From NCBI GenBank assembly GCA_933207985.1, contig OW240920.1, positions 130,591,145 to 130,655,144 of the forward strand: a DNA stretch of 64,000 nt, in the 5' to 3' direction. Positions 45,885 through 59,165 of the stretch are shown here, one piece after another (position 1 is the first letter of the stretch; each line of letters opens with the position of its first letter). Under the pieces are notes generated by a model. The model did not search any database and had not been told where the DNA came from. It was given only the letters and a program-made list of their open reading frames with translations. A program made the translations under genes and the position numbers. This stretch comes from Pelobates cultripes. Lineage: Eukaryota; Chordata; Amphibia; Anura; Pelobatidae.

Positions 45885-46330
45885 GGAAAACTATCTATAA
45901 TCACTGCTTCGCAGGAGAAAAGGGTCTCCAGAACTATAACCACCGCGGAGAGCTATAACCACAGCAGCCTGTCCCAGGGTGGCAGAGCTGCACGGAGACC
46001 CCAGTAAAGCTGCGGCGACTGGATCTGAAACGCTCCAGGGTCCCTGGTTGCAGCTAAGAAGCAAATTTGGCGGAGGTTCTCAGCCGGAGTACAGGAGCTC
46101 CGTTACAATACACACTTGTGAAATCATGGCCCTTTGTAGCCAATCACAACCCAGAATAAAATTGGGTATATATACTTTCTGGATGTCCTTGTTTCCTTGC
46201 CCTGTTGTGGTTCTTGTTACCGGAGAGTGTTTATACTGTGTATTCGATTTGCCGTTTTCTGTCCTGGGCTTGTTTGACCAGTTTTGCTCTCTGTTATCCT
46301 GACCATGTTAATGATTGCCTCTGTCACCCA
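45885..46330 (+). mobile_element. LTR-like fragment
   Basis: GGGTATATATACTTTCTGGA (TATA-like) is followed by CCTTGCCCTGTTGTGGTTCT and TTACCGGAGAGTGTTTATAC. This is the same order as in the solo LTR at 9896 (TATATAAA, CCCTGTCATGGTTT, ATCTGAGAGTGTG). The ends were not identified. Confidence 0.5.
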
Positions 46331-46412
46331 CAAATCCCCAACGTTTTATGCATCTCTAAGTATGTTACACCAATGCCCTGCTTACATAACATTTTCTACT
46401 TTATTTTTGTAT

Positions 46413-46805
46413 TAAAGGAATACTGTATTCCTAACACTATAGTGTTCTGCTCACTTTTTAGATTCAGGGGACTCCCTAAATGAAATTAAAAAAAAAGGGG
46501 GAAAGGTTTTTACTTTCCTTTTTTGCAGCTCTGAGACTCCTCAGTTCAGCCGCCTGGTCTTCCTCCCGCCATGTCTTCCTGCAGGCATCGTCTTCTTCAT
46601 CTTCTCATTAAATTCAATGGGGACAAGAAAGCGCACGAGTGGCGAGTGTTTTCCGCTCCTTCTTTAGACTGCTCTCTGTTAGAAGCACCAATATAGGTGA
46701 CGTGGAAGAACCTAGTTAGACTTGGTTATCAGGGCAGAAGCAACTCTAGTGCAGGGATAAAATAATAGGGGAACTGCACCCAAACCACTTCAGTGGTTCC
46801 TTTAA
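46413..46805. mobile_element. T2-type miniature element
   Basis: It begins TTAAAGGAATACTGTATTCC and ends CACTTCAGTGGTTCCTTTAA, giving TTAA-bounded inverted termini in 393 bp. Confidence 0.7.
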
Positions 46806-47170
46806 GCCTCGTTTCCACTGAGCGGTATGGTTTGGGTCAGTACGGTTCGGTAGGGTTAGAATGGTCCAGGTGAGCATTTCCAGTCGGACCGCCAAGGGGC
46901 ATGCAGGGTTTAGACCAAATTCCTAGTGTGTCATTTGTCGTGAGCATTGACGTTTTCCTGTCCGCCATTCAATGGATTGTACAGTGTGACGCCAGTAGCT
47001 CCGCCCTAACCGTACCGTACCCTTTCCTATGGACCTACATCTGAAGGGGGCCCGGGAATGGTGTGGTTTGGTTCAGTTGTATGGGGCCACTTTCATAATG
47101 GACACTCAAAATAGCGTACCGTACCGTACCGACCCGACCCGAACTGTTCCACTCAATGGAAACAGGGCAT
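46806..47170. mobile_element. Inverted-repeat element abutting the T2 copy
   Basis: The left end GCCTCGTTTCCACTGAGCGG is answered by GTTCCACTCAATGGAAACAG at the right. Subterminal GGTATGGTTTGGGTCAGTAC is answered by CGTACCGACCCGACCCGAAC. It begins directly after the T2 terminus at 46805. It is a non-autonomous DNA transposon of unnamed family. Confidence 0.7.
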
Positions 47171-48322
47171 AAGTGATCCTTTTGATCCTTCCCATTGCTT
47201 GGTAGTGTTCTATTGTTCCTCTTATAGAGACTGTATTTTAAATAATTGTACTATTGCTATGTATACATCTTTTTTATGACATTTGCAATAGTGGCTACTT
47301 ATTTGCTTAGAATGATGTTACTGGATTTGCAGCCAGAGAGAGTAGGAGAATGCTTTCTACATGACAGGCCACTTTGCTCAGTCCCATTACCTCAATCTCT
47401 CTTTTCAATAATTAAATGGAGGTAAATAAAGTATCTACTCGAAATCCTCGACACAATGTGCAGCTGTGTTTGTTTCTTTAGTGAGACAAAAGAGTAGGAC
47501 TTCTCTGTTATATGAGCATGCATTGTGTCTGAGATGCTACAACCTGGGTGGCCAACTTCTCAGGACCATTTTGCTCAATAATTCAGGTAATATATATAAT
47601 TGGAGGAATCTGTGTCGAATTCCTGTGCTCTAAGACGAACCAGCGTCCATAACCTTGACACACCTAGAAGGCCTAAAAACAAACAAAGTGTTTGTAGACA
47701 TACACAATGGCCATAACGTGCGTTCAGGCATATAGAATATGTGGTACGGAATAAGTAAAGACACAAGGAAACTGTATGTATCCCAGGTGAGTATTGAAAC
47801 CTTAGTAGAAATTATTTTTTTCTTTGGAGGACATGAAAAATGATACATAACCATGCCCAAAAATGTGTCTCTCCATATGCAAAATCCAGCAGACAAGAAT
47901 TAAGATATTTATTTATTTTTATTTCCTCCAAAACCATCTAAATGCTTAAGTAGGAAGTACTTTTCAGCAGGTGCCGTGCTGTAGAAAGAAGGAAGCATTG
48001 ACGAGAGGTGTTTGCAAACACTCATAAGAACTGTCTGAGGGGGAAACTGCAATTTTAAGAGACAGAAAAAGGCCCTTATTCTGCAGAATTGGATGTGACA
48101 ATATTTTTCAGAACAATTTTAATACCCAAATAAATGATGTAGTCTTTCTGCCAGAATTAATGAGGTTTCTTTAAAATTAATTGATTAAAATGTTACTCCA
48201 ACCACCATGACCACTTTGTAGCTTTGAAACGCTGCATATTCAGGATATTTACACTTTTGTGCCGGTGGTTAGTTGCAACCCTGGCTCCCATGACTGGCAG
48301 CTGGCCTACTGGGATTCCTGTG
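47171..48322. other. No recognised element
   Basis: AT-rich intergenic sequence with no exon or repeat end that I can name. Confidence 0.45.
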
Positions 48323-48337
48323 TAAAAAATACATCTG

Positions 48338-49721
48338 GGGACGGGGCCGGACTGCCAAGATGGACGGTCGCAGGAGAGCTCAGCTCCTGCAAACTACAAC
48401 CTATTAAGCCGTTAACTTAGGCTTTTCAGCGAATCCAACTACCTAACACTGCGACCCACGAAGCACAAAGGCTACCGGATCCGGGGAGAGGCTTGCTCTT
48501 GGAGTTTTAGCCCCTCGGAGGCGAGATCTCCATGACTCTAAGCGGGAACTTAGTTGGCGGTGAGTGGGGTGGACAGCCACCGCCCCACTATCCTACCTGA
48601 CAGAGCCTGAACGGCGCTCTGAATCTCCAGGGACCCGGCCCTGTCCCCCCCCCTGGACCGGGGGGGGTGATCCCGGTCCTCGACCCATAGCCACACTCAA
48701 AACGTGACAGCTAAGACCCGGCAACGACACCATGCCATTACATAGGCCCAGGGCCCACTCCTAAGATGGCGGAGACCATGTGCGGAATGGATGGCTGGTA
48801 GAATCCGGAGCAGCCTGACGGCTCCTGCTGACCCAACATCAACCACAACCAACAACAAGAAGACAATACAGGGCCTCCACGAGATACTTACCACCTGAGA
48901 TGGAAGAGGGGAAACACTGAACTACCCGAAGTTGCCTCCCTGCACAGGGACCCAGGGACCTCACACTCAAAGCACAAAGGCACCCTCCCTCTACTCACCG
49001 TAAGGAGCCTTCGGCCCAGCAGCTCTAGAACTGCAACACACCCAGCCCGCAGACACACAGCAGTCCAAGAAAGGCGCGGAAAGCTCCAGAGGACACTGGC
49101 AGATATACCATCATCTACTTGGTACACGCACAGCGAACCTACACAACCGGGATCTGGGCCCCGCTCATGGACACTGAAGCTAGGGCAAACGCAGTTACAC
49201 CTAACATGGCTCATCTTACTATAATCAGTTAATGCTCAAGTATACTAAGAAACCATAGGAATGTATGCATGCTTTGTCTTAAGACTGTAAATCCTTCACC
49301 CGACTCGAAGACACACTAGAATAGTTACACTCCATGTTTTATTTAAACAGATATTAACCACTCAGTAACGCCTGACTATTTACTTGCCTACCTAATCTAT
49401 TTTATTAACACTCTCATGTCTGCCGTTTCCTATAGATGATTCCTCAGTCATGTTTTCACCCAGACGTGTATGTTAAAGCTTTTACTATACTGCGGTAGTA
49501 TATAGCAACTCAATCCTAACTCACTTGCATGCTAAACTACAGTGCAGTAACGGTTAACCAATGTTAAACCTGTTGTATCGACTTTGTTTATACTTAAAAA
49601 ATGTGCAGGTACTAATGCCACGAATAAGTCTGTATGTATATCTAAGTGAACGCTGTTGTGGCGTATGAAAAGTCATGTACCTACATGCACAATAAAAATA
49701 TAAAATTAAAAAAAATTATTT
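48338..49721 (+). mobile_element. L1-derived retroposon with 15-bp target duplication
   Basis: This 1,384-bp insertion begins GGGACGGGGCCGGACTGCC and ends with AATAAAAATATAAAATTAAA. It is flanked by TAAAAAATACATCTG at 48323-48337 and 49722-49736. The GC-rich 5' part and AT-rich 3' part match the layout of the copies at 10598 and 17311. No intact ORF is present. Confidence 0.82.
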
Positions 49722-49736
49722 TAAAAAATACATCTG

Positions 49737-51415
49737 TGGTCAGCGCACAATGGTTACAGATGTAATGAAGTCCTCCCTTAATGGCAGCGCTCGTAGAGAG
49801 CCTGCAGGGGTAACCCTGAACGTTGATTGGACTGCTCGAGGGCAGCTGGGATGGCAGACGGGGCATGGAACGCAGTGTAGAGAACTTTGCCAGCCATGCT
49901 AAATTAAATAAAACCATCACTTAAAATGGGTTAAAGTTGCCATTTAATTTTAACAGTTTGCATTATATTATCATATTTTCCTAGGATTAGTTGGAAAGCT
50001 GTCTGACAGATTGGAGAAGGGGAGAAAAAGACATTTAAGTAGAAGAATGCAACGAAACATCTCATAATACTGCTTGATCAGACTATATGACTCATGTGGT
50101 TATTTTTGGACTATAGGGGTGTTTTATAGCTATACACCATCTGCTTTCGACATATATGAAAACACCTTTTCAGATCCATAAATCTGAGAAAAAGCAAAAT
50201 AAGCTAAGAAATTATTGATAGTTCTACATCAATCGAACTTTCTTAGAAATCGTCTCTCAAACGAGAATGATTTATAATCGACTGCAAAAAAAATCTACTG
50301 CCTTGAGGGTCAAACAAATACATATATTTTATGCGTCGATCAATGAAAAAGATAAGGAATTCTTCAGTGCATTAACCTGTAAGTTATGACCCAGTACTTT
50401 ATCAACTCCTGTTTCCTGTTGCATTAGCATTCATTTAGTAGTTTGTAACTATCGCTTGCGGACTTTGCATAACTCTTTTGATCTCATAATAAACTTTCTG
50501 CTGGTAGTTTTTCAATGTATTATTCTAGTAGTAGGTCATCAATATAATACATAAAAAAAATAAATTAAAATGTAAAACAAAACTCAAAGCAGTTGAGCAT
50601 CTAGCAGAATAAATCAATCAATCACAGATAACTGCTTTATGAGCAGTGCACAAATTAGAATGGTATGTTTCAAATATGGTGTGAAAGTGGCAATATAACC
50701 TTGAAGGGTTTTTTTGTTTTTTTTTTAATGAATATTTTCTTTGTTCCTCTGTTTCCTATTGTTATATATATTTCTTGAATTTCGCTTTAGTTTTTTGTTT
50801 TTAAACATAAAAAATCAGGGACTAATTATTTTTATGTAGGTGTGATCTTTGGCAATCTTTGGTAATTGGCCGAGTTTATGCAAGCTTCCTTTGCCAAGCT
50901 AATTTACCCATAACCCATCAGTCAAATAGGATACTTAGTTCTGTCAAGGCTGTCCTCCACGGGGTCTGGCTCTGGTATCTTTAGGTATATGGCCAAAGAA
51001 TGGCCAACGAGTCAGCTTGCAGATGATACGGACAAAGAAAAGATGGCAGCATCTGGATATCGAGATCCGTCGCAAGGAAGAAAAGAAGATGGGAAAACTG
51101 GAAGAAATAAATGACAATGCTACTGTAATATTCAGTTAATTTGGAATAATAATAATATTGGATTTTAACAACTTGTAAAAAGCATCGATTCAGTTTCCAT
51201 TATCCCCTATCTTTCCTGGGAAAAAATTAAACAATCTGTTGTATGATGGGCGCATGGAAAATATGTCTCCGTTTATAAACCGTTATGTCTCTTGCAATAA
51301 TCTCTGATCTGGAAAACCAATAATCGCAGAGAGACACAAATCTGTACAGGGAGAAATGTTAAAATGTTTTAAATGTAGGTTTGGAGATACTCCCAACATA
51401 TACAAACATACAAAA
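49737..51415. other. No recognised element
   Basis: AT-rich intergenic DNA with a T-run near 50708-50727. No gene was found. Confidence 0.45.
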
Positions 51416-52013
51416 TTAAAGGGAAACTATAGTCACCAGAACAACTACAGCTTATTGAATTTGTTCTGGTGAGTAGAATCATTACCTGCAGGCCTTTTGC
51501 TGTAAACACTGTCTTTTCAGAGAAAATGCAGTGTTTACATTACAGCCTAGTGATAACTTCACTGGCCACTCCTCAGATAGCTGTTAGAGAACCTTCCTGG
51601 GTCATGGCTGCCTAAAATGCATCCAAACATTAAGTATCTCCTCCCTCTGCATGCAGACACTGACCTTTCCTCATAGAGATGCATTGATTCAATTCATCTC
51701 TATGAGGAGATGCTGATTGGCCAGGGCTGTGTTTGAATCATGCCGGCTCTGCACCTGATCTGCCTCTTTGTCAGTCTCAGCCAAACCTATGGGGAAGCAT
51801 TGTGATTGGATCAGGCTACCACTTCTGATGTCAGCAGACTGCTTGTTTTTCTGAGTCTAACAGCATGCAGAGTTACAGCTTCAGGCTTGAATACAGTAAG
51901 ATTTTTACTATATTTATGGAGGCATGAAGGGCCCAGGGGGGCTAGATGGTGGTTTTAATACTATAGGGTCAGGAATACATGTTTGTGTTCCTGACCCTAT
52001 AGTGATCCTTTAA
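51416..52013. mobile_element. Complete T2/Kolobok-type miniature element
   Basis: TTAAAGGGAAACTATAGTCA at the left and ACCCTATAGTGATCCTTTAA at the right, both at TTAA. Subterminal CCAGAACAACTACAGC / GAATTTGTTCTGG forms a hairpin. Length 598 bp. Confidence 0.78.
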
Positions 52014-52142
52014 GCCCTGTGCTCAAACTCCCACTACTCCTGGGCGGCAGCAATGACTATAGTGCTCATCAGCCCCAATGCATAGAATAAAATCAACAAC
52101 AAAAAATGTTACCTGCACACTATCCAAAATCCCTGTGCAAAT
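52014..52142. repeat. Dispersed repeat shared with 59029-59165
   Basis: CCACTACTCCTGGGCGGCAG and CAATGACTATAGTGCTCATC recur near 59050 as CCACTACTCCTGGGTGGCAG and CAATGACTATAGTACACCTC. Both are followed by an A-run and a GCACACTATCC / GCGCACGATCC motif. Confidence 0.75.
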
Positions 52143-52365
52143 CTAAATACATGGAGGTTATTCAATATTCTATTTCAGAAATACTTTTTTCTTTGGATTC
52201 TATACTCCCAACAAATGTTTAAAGTATGGTAGTCATTACAACCACGTTTTTTAAATTTGCAAATTCTGCTTAACAAATTATGTCTCAGCTGATATTCTGT
52301 AGAGGAATCAATAGGTGGGTGAGTGATCGGATTTCAATCCCCACATGTTAATAGGGAGTTTAACT

Positions 52366-52856
52366 TATAGGAACGCTCCACTGTCCAAATGGGTCCAAAA
52401 CTAGAAAGCAGTGTAGTAGGTATAAACCCAATGAATACATGCATGCATTTTTATGCAACAGTTTACAAAAGCTGTGGTTCTTATGAACTCCTGCCTCTGC
52501 AAGCCCTCCCCGTTTTCCTTGGAAGAGTCTTTCAGTCTTTTCATAGGGAAATAGCCAATCAGAGGCTTCTCATTGAGAAGCCACCAATAAGTGCGTCTGC
52601 TGTGTGCACACACGTCGGCTTGTGCGTGCACAAATACTGCGTACTAATCTGAGGTCTGCAGACGGATGCTGGTTGGATCTGAGGAGTGTGGGGGGAGGCA
52701 GGCGCACCCAAACAGAGCATGCCTGCCACTTCTGAAACCCCGGAAGAAACCCCGTCTTACTGTTTGATTGACAGCTGGGGAGGGAGAGCTCATAAACTGT
52801 TATTTTTATGGGCTACACCTCGTCCATAAGGAATATGGCTGTGCAGTGGTCCTTTA
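52366..52856. mobile_element. T2-like miniature element, diverged
   Basis: TATAGGAACGCTCCACTGTC at the left is answered by TGTGCAGTGGTCCTTTA at the right. Confidence 0.5.
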
Positions 52857-52939
52857 GAGTTTTTTTTTTTTTTTTAAGAGAACTTTGGAAAGGAATTTAA
52901 AATTTGAAATGTTCAGAAAATGTAAATAACCGCTCAAAT

Positions 52940-53115
52940 TAGCATGACTCTCTAGATTGTAAGCTTGTTTGAGCGAGGTGCTCTGTAATAATGTTTATTA
53001 TTTGTTATCTCTTATACCCCATTGGTAAAGCTGTAAAACACCATGCAAAATGCTGACACTATAAAAAGCCATTAACAGCAATAATCATTGTCATTACAAG
53101 CACTCATCAACACTT
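52940..53115 (+). mobile_element. LINE 3' terminal fragment
   Basis: CTCTCTAGATTGTAAGCTTG and TTTGAGCGAGGTGCTCT, followed by GCTGACACTATAAAAAGCC, resemble the 3' untranslated end of CR1/L2-type LINEs common in vertebrates. Confidence 0.6.
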
Positions 53116-53569
53116 GCTTTATCACAAATATTTGCATATGTTGATTACCGCCTGCAATGCATTGTGCAATATTATGACTCATTATCAGAATATCAATAAA
53201 GATAATTAGAACAACATGCAATACAGCCTCGAGGCAAAAAAGAAAAAAGACACTCCATAAAGTAATAGCTACTTATAAGGTGGATTCATATATAGTGATT
53301 CCACAAACGTGACAATCTGCTTTAGGACTAAAGAGAATGAAACAAGAATAACCAGAGTGTAAATCGCACAAGTCTGACATTGAGACAGTACCTTGTCTGT
53401 CTTCTCTGAGTCAAAACTCATTCAGGTATAGACGAGAATGAAGTTACTTAGTTTCTTTTGGGACTTTTTCACAATTTTTGGATTTCCCAAAAGACAACTT
53501 GGCAGAAGCAAAAATAGGAAGGGGGTACGGTACAATAAAATAATATTTTCATTGAAAAGTTTTTTTTTT

Positions 53570-54151
53570 ACATTTTTTTTATTTTTTATTAACAATTTGT
53601 CAAGTGCATGTTACATAGCAGCAAGGTTATGCAGTATGATGGAAACAATTCTACAAAGCATTGTCGAGTTACAATGTAGACAGACATCATACAAGAAAGG
53701 TATACATTCAATACACGCAGAACATTGTACCATATAAAGTGCAGCATAACAAATTCAAGTATGTGGATACAAACAGGGGTAGTCGGGGAGATCGGTAGGA
53801 GGGCGGGGGGGATGGGTGGGAGTCCGCTTTACATCATGTGCGTATTGCCATTAATGGTATAGTGTATTCTATCCAGAAGCTAGGTTGGCTCAGCATAGTC
53901 TTCCATCTCCCATCTCTATCTGCACGATGTGCACGTGCGGCCTCTACAGAATGATACGGAGCGGTTAACAAGCCTAGTGTGACCCCTGGGGGATGAGTTG
54001 GGTAGGCTGGTGAGCGCCGGCCCAGCATAAGTATTGTGTATGGTGTCTGTTCCTGGTAGACCTAGAGGAAGTGTAATTACTAAGGTCTGTATATCTCAGA
54101 CTTTGTTAGCTTGAGAAGTAGTACTAGGATCTCGGATTTGCGTCCCGGCTT
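53570..54151 (-). mobile_element. 5'-truncated LINE-like retroposon, minus strand
   Basis: A poly-T start on the plus strand (an A-tail on the minus strand) and flanks AAAAGTTTTTTTTTT (53555-53569) and AAAAGTATTTTTTTTT (from 54152) suggest a target duplication with one mismatch. The GC-richer body has no coding signal. Confidence 0.45.
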
Positions 54152-54189
54152 AAAAGTATTTTTTTTTTTAATGAAAACTTTGGCCTTTG

Positions 54190-54690
54190 TGAAGACTCAT
54201 GCACACTTACACAGACAATTACTGACCTATTCAGACACACGCTCCCTAACCCATGCAGACACACACTCATTGACCCGTGCAGAGGCACACTCACTGACCC
54301 ATGCAGATACACTCACACTGACCCATGCAGACACACACACATTGACCCATGCTGATACACATACAATCACACGAATCACTGAGCCATGCAGACACCCACA
54401 CATTGACCCAGGCAGACACCCACACATTGACCCATGAAGACACACACTCACTGACCCATGCAGACACACTCATACTGACCAATGCAGACACTCACACTGA
54501 CCCAAGCTGACACACATACAAGCACACAAACCACTGACCCATACACACACACACACACACATTGACCCATGCAGACACACACATTGAACCATGCTGACAC
54601 ATGTAAAATCACACTCACCCAGGCAGACAGAAACTAACTGTCCCATGAAGACATGCGTGTGTCCCATGAAGACACACACAAAGTGACCAG
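54190..54690. repeat. Minisatellite of about 24-28 bp units
   Basis: Irregular repeats of CTCACTGACCCATGCAGACA and CACACATTGACCCATGCAGA. Open frames on both strands reflect the repeat. Confidence 0.92.
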
Positions 54691-54699
54691 TTTGGGGTC

Positions 54700-55310
54700 C
54701 CTTCTTTCTTCACATAGAGGTGGTGAATGGGTCCAAGCGAATTCATGGTTCCGAGGTTTCTGTCTCTAACCCTTGGACCTTGGGCAGTTTCCAAACTCAC
54801 CTTATGGTTAATTCTGCTCTGAGTGCGTATTCTCTATATGCTCACAAAGCATAGTTTGTCATCAGTCTTTATATTCCTGCAGAATATTGCCATCAATCTA
54901 TATTCTCGGAGCATTGATTCTGCCCAGAGCTGCCTCTGTCATCAGCCAATTTCTTTACCTTTTCCATTTTGATTCCATTTTATTTCCTATTATACTTGCA
55001 GGTTATATGAGTTTAGATTACATGACAATCAGGGCTACTTGATATTACCAGACCTGTCCTGTATAGGATGTTTACCGTTCCTCTAAACTCTCTTTGTTTT
55101 TTTATGACATTGTTTTGTCTGTGTCTACCGTATTCTATTAGAAATATATACCCTTGCCTGTAATTATGTTTATGTTGTAATCTAGACAAAGCACTGTTTG
55201 ACAGTAAACATGGTATAATAGTGTACACACCTGTATTCCTACGTGGAGGGATTTCTTTACATTCCTTAATAGGTAACTCTGTGTGCATGCCATCAAGGTT
55301 TAATAGTGCG
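54700..55310. other. No recognised element
   Basis: Intergenic. No repeat end or exon was recognised. Confidence 0.4.
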
Positions 55311-55600
55311 GTGTATTCAGTAGAAGGGATGTCACCTCGGAGGGGCTGAGGTTTAGTTGCCGCTCCATATAGTAGCTAATGCATTACTATACAGGGTAAT
55401 GTGCAATAGCCTCTCAATGCTTTCCTGTGGGAAAGCATTGGATTGGCTGAGATCACGATTGACAATCTCAACTAAGGCGGGGCCAGCTGCGGACAGAGCA
55501 GCGAGATGTGGGATACAAGGAAAAACAGGGCCGGCTTTCTGCCTTTAGACACTCCCTGTTAAACGTAAGAGTGGCGTCCCCGCCCATCACTACTTATCAT
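55311..55600. mobile_element. Fragment related to the T2-like element at 4049
   Basis: GGGAAAGCATTGGATTGGCT and GAGATCACGATTGACAATCT are the inverse of the block at about 4190-4235. The termini are not clear. Confidence 0.4.
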
Positions 55601-56520
55601 CATTATTAATTAATTAAAAAGGGAAATACAGGTTTTTTTTTTTTTATTGTATTACATAATATATTACACAGATAATGCATTAAACATTGAATGAAAAAAT
55701 ACCAATAAAATTAATTGAATTTTTTACGCAATTAATACAGAATTTGCAGACTCTACAGTGAATGCTTACCAAACAAGGAAGTGGCTGAAACATAGCAGCC
55801 AATCCTAGTACTGTCATTACTTCCAGAGAAAGCGCTGAGCGTATCCCATAATTCCCTGGCTGACAGTCGTTTCAACTATGTAGCTCAACATATGGCGGTG
55901 GTTTTGTTAATGAAAAGTCACAAATGAAACCCATGACGAAATTAACTGAAACTTCTGTGTTCTTTCTAAAAAGCTAATTTCATGCATTTTTCATGAATAG
56001 ATTGTGTGATGGATACAGAGACTATTGATGAGTATTTGTATAGGGGTATGAAAGCGGGTATGAAAGCAGGGTGGTGGTGGGTTATAGGTATAACTTTGTA
56101 TGTTGCTTGGAGTGTTCTTTTTCATATCAATCTACAAACAGCTTCTATGTATCAATATGTTTACAGTGTGAATGCATGTAATTGTGAGTGTATAGAGTCT
56201 CTGTGAATGCATGTGTGTGATTGTGTTTTGTCAGAGTGAATGGAAGTTGTCATTTGTTATATTTTTTCATGGATTTTATGTAAGAGAGAAGTGTCGGTAT
56301 CATTTTTTTTCGTTGTTGTATATGTGTTTGTGAATGCAGGAGTGTTAGCGTAAATTAGAGCAGAGATGTAATTGGGTAACGAGAGTACATGCAAATTTCG
56401 GGAGTTATTGCGTTTGTGATGTCACCACTACCTGTATGTACCTCCCTCCTAACGTAGAGTTCCATAGAAATAAAACATACATGCTTCATAAACATTTTAT
56501 ATAAATAATATTGTTTAAAT
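55601..56520. other. No recognised element
   Basis: A T-run lies near 55630-55646. The rest shows TGTGAATG-type drift but no clear array or gene. Confidence 0.4.
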
Positions 56521-56524
56521 GTCT

Positions 56525-56780
56525 TTTCAAATTTTGGCCATAAGTTAATATTTTTTAATACATTTTTCAAATGATTTAATATTTTTAGATAAACTTTTCA
56601 AATTGTTTTTTTTTTCACCAAAATATTATAAATATCATAAAATATATCATGTGTAAAAAATATATAAATATTTTTCAAAATATCAAAATATTTTTCAAAA
56701 TATTAAATAATTTATAAAGTTTATCTAAAAATATTAAATAATTCTAAAAATGTATCAAAAAAACATTTGAGGCCTTCGCT
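56525..56780. mobile_element. AT-rich palindromic element copy
   Basis: AATGATTTAATATTTTTAGA near the left end is answered by TCTAAAAATATTAAATAATT near the right. The right end CATTTGAGGCC matches the GCCTCAA terminus of the copy at 17211. Confidence 0.65.
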
Positions 56781-58765
56781 GGTTATCAAGTTTTTCATTT
56801 TTGATAATTCTTGCCAAAAAACGAAAAAGTTTCCCTCTATGGGTATTTGAAAAAATTTGAAAGCGTTGCCTTCCAGGGATGAATGTCTCCAGTCTGCTCT
56901 TGCTCTGAATTGGTCTAATTCTTCAACATTCTTCAGTGTTGAACGTCCTTTAAAAGAAAGATGTGAGAGACAGTATGAATTATTGCTGTGTCTCCGTCAT
57001 TAAGTAGGAGGGAACTACTTTGTCAGACATGTTTCCTTGTACGTTATTGAAAATTTAGAATGTTGGCGCAGTCACAGATAATTAGCAACACAACTGACTG
57101 GATTAGGCAATGGGTATGGTAGACCCACACATATTGTATAGGAGTGGTTGAACAACATCAATAGATTATAAGTTTTAAACAATGGATGTAGAACTAGGAG
57201 GAACCTAAAAAAATGCCAAAGTTTTACATTGCGAAGTATTAAAGAATAACAAGTGTAGGAGGTTTTGATTTATGAAGGGTTGAACTTACATACAACAAGG
57301 TAAACTCTAAATAAACTGTTCGGTTCCCACAAAAATATCATCTAAAAATGAATCTCTCAGCTTGCTCCTGTAATAGATTAGTGGATAAGTCTAAACTGCT
57401 ATCTTATGTATACATATATATATAGGCGATTGGAGATATATATATATATATAAATATATAGGATTGATTGGCAACAGCCATGAAGACCCCAACAACAAGA
57501 CCTACATCGCCATGGCCAGTTACCCCAATTAAGGCTAAGAAGCATTCCTCCCAATGTTTCAGGATTTTAGTTTAGGGGTATGGTTAGAGGTGTGGACAGT
57601 AGGAGGGACTCATTCTTGTCAGGTTCAGGTGACTTCATGACGATGCTAGTCACGTATGTAACTGAAAATGTCAAATAGAACGAAAAACAGATTATATGAA
57701 CACAAACTGATTTTATAACACATTTAATGTAGATAAATGCGTAACCACCAACATATGCAAAATACATAGCAAAGAGGGACTGATGATCTTAATGGGGGAT
57801 ACTTGGGAGGTATAGATTATTGATATGATGGGTTTTAGAGTAACACCCATAAACTGTTAATATGTGCAATGTTATGGCGTTTTACAGCAAACACTGTGCT
57901 CAACTTGCTTGGGCACACATGGCGTTGTTCATTGGATGAATTAGAAAGGAAATTAGTAAATGCTGTAATCAGAGTTATTCAATACAAGATCGTCAATATA
58001 AGACATCTTAGCTCTTGATACATATTTGTAAAATACCACGTGACCGATGTTTCGTTCTCCTCATTGTGAAGTTTACTATTGGCCTACTGATAAGCTAGCT
58101 AGGCTACGCTCCATGAGAATTTGCTATAGTGCAACTTGTATGTTCCTCGTTGAGAATAGTTATGCCTTCAGAGTTATTCAGTAAAGAGTGAATTGCCAGG
58201 AATTTTACATTTTAGGTAAAAGTAGATGAATTTAAAATGAATCTGACTCCGTTAATTTTTTTTACTATTTAAACCGCAGATTTCAATTTCACCTGAAATT
58301 AACTTTAAATTCACACGTTAGTGAATAACTCTGCACCTGTGCAAAATTAGCTTCTCCAAACCAGCCGAGCAGATTGATGCATAGCTCACAGCTTTTAGTT
58401 CAATCTGTTTTTAAAAGTAAGATACTAGTTTAAACTTGCTGGAGTGCTCTAAATTTCTGGAGTCTGTCACATTTGTGAAAATTTATAAAAGTGCAGATTT
58501 CGATAGAAATATGCACTTTTATAATTGGGTGGAGATTTGTGGGATAAATAGATAAACACACACTGGTTATCAATCAGAAAAGTCTCAAATTTAGTGATTT
58601 ATGCGTGTGTGTGTGTGTGTGTGTCCATCTAGCCATTTATCTATTTATCCCACACATAAAATTAAATATTATTTTTTAAGGAAATCAATGGATATTTTTT
58701 TGTTGTAACAGATATTGTAGTCATAATCGATACTAAAAGCAGTCACCATTGATACAAGCAATATA
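56781..58765. other. No gene; AT and GT microsatellites
   Basis: (TA) runs at about 57414-57460 and a (GT) run at about 58604-58624. Nothing else was recognised. Confidence 0.45.
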
Positions 58766-58769
58766 AACC

Positions 58770-59165
58770 AAAAAAAAGTTACTCGCGCACTATCCTAAAT
58801 AGTATCACCCCATTGGCCATTAAAGTGTAAGCTCACCTGCCACATCAAGGCAAAACCTCTTAGATGAGTCCTACACTAACAATTCATCTTGCTTCTTTAA
58901 GCTGTAAAGTAAAATTTCAAATGAGACAGAAGGGTATTTTTCTAAGTCTCTATATACTTATTAACCCTTAATAGGGAACACATGGGGTGAGCGGCAGCAC
59001 TGTAACATCACTGTTACATGCAAAATTACGCCCTGCACTCAAACATCCACTACTCCTGGGTGGCAGCAATGACTATAGTACACCTCAGGCTCAATACATA
59101 CCATAACCCCTCCCTCACCCTCACCCCCCCAAAAAAAGTTGCTTGCGCACGATCCCAAATTTACC
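58770..59165. repeat. Dispersed repeat with two related A-tract ends
   Basis: AAAAAAAGTTACTCGCGCAC (58773-58792) and AAAAAAAGTTGCTTGCGCAC (59133-59152) are near-identical about 360 bp apart. The right part matches 52014-52142. Confidence 0.7.

Noticed and set aside
45979..46302. 107-codon plus-strand frame
   Set aside because: It falls in LTR-like sequence with a TATA-like box, with no gag or pol similarity.
54111..54491. Thr/His/Leu repeat frames on both strands
   Set aside because: Minisatellite translation only.
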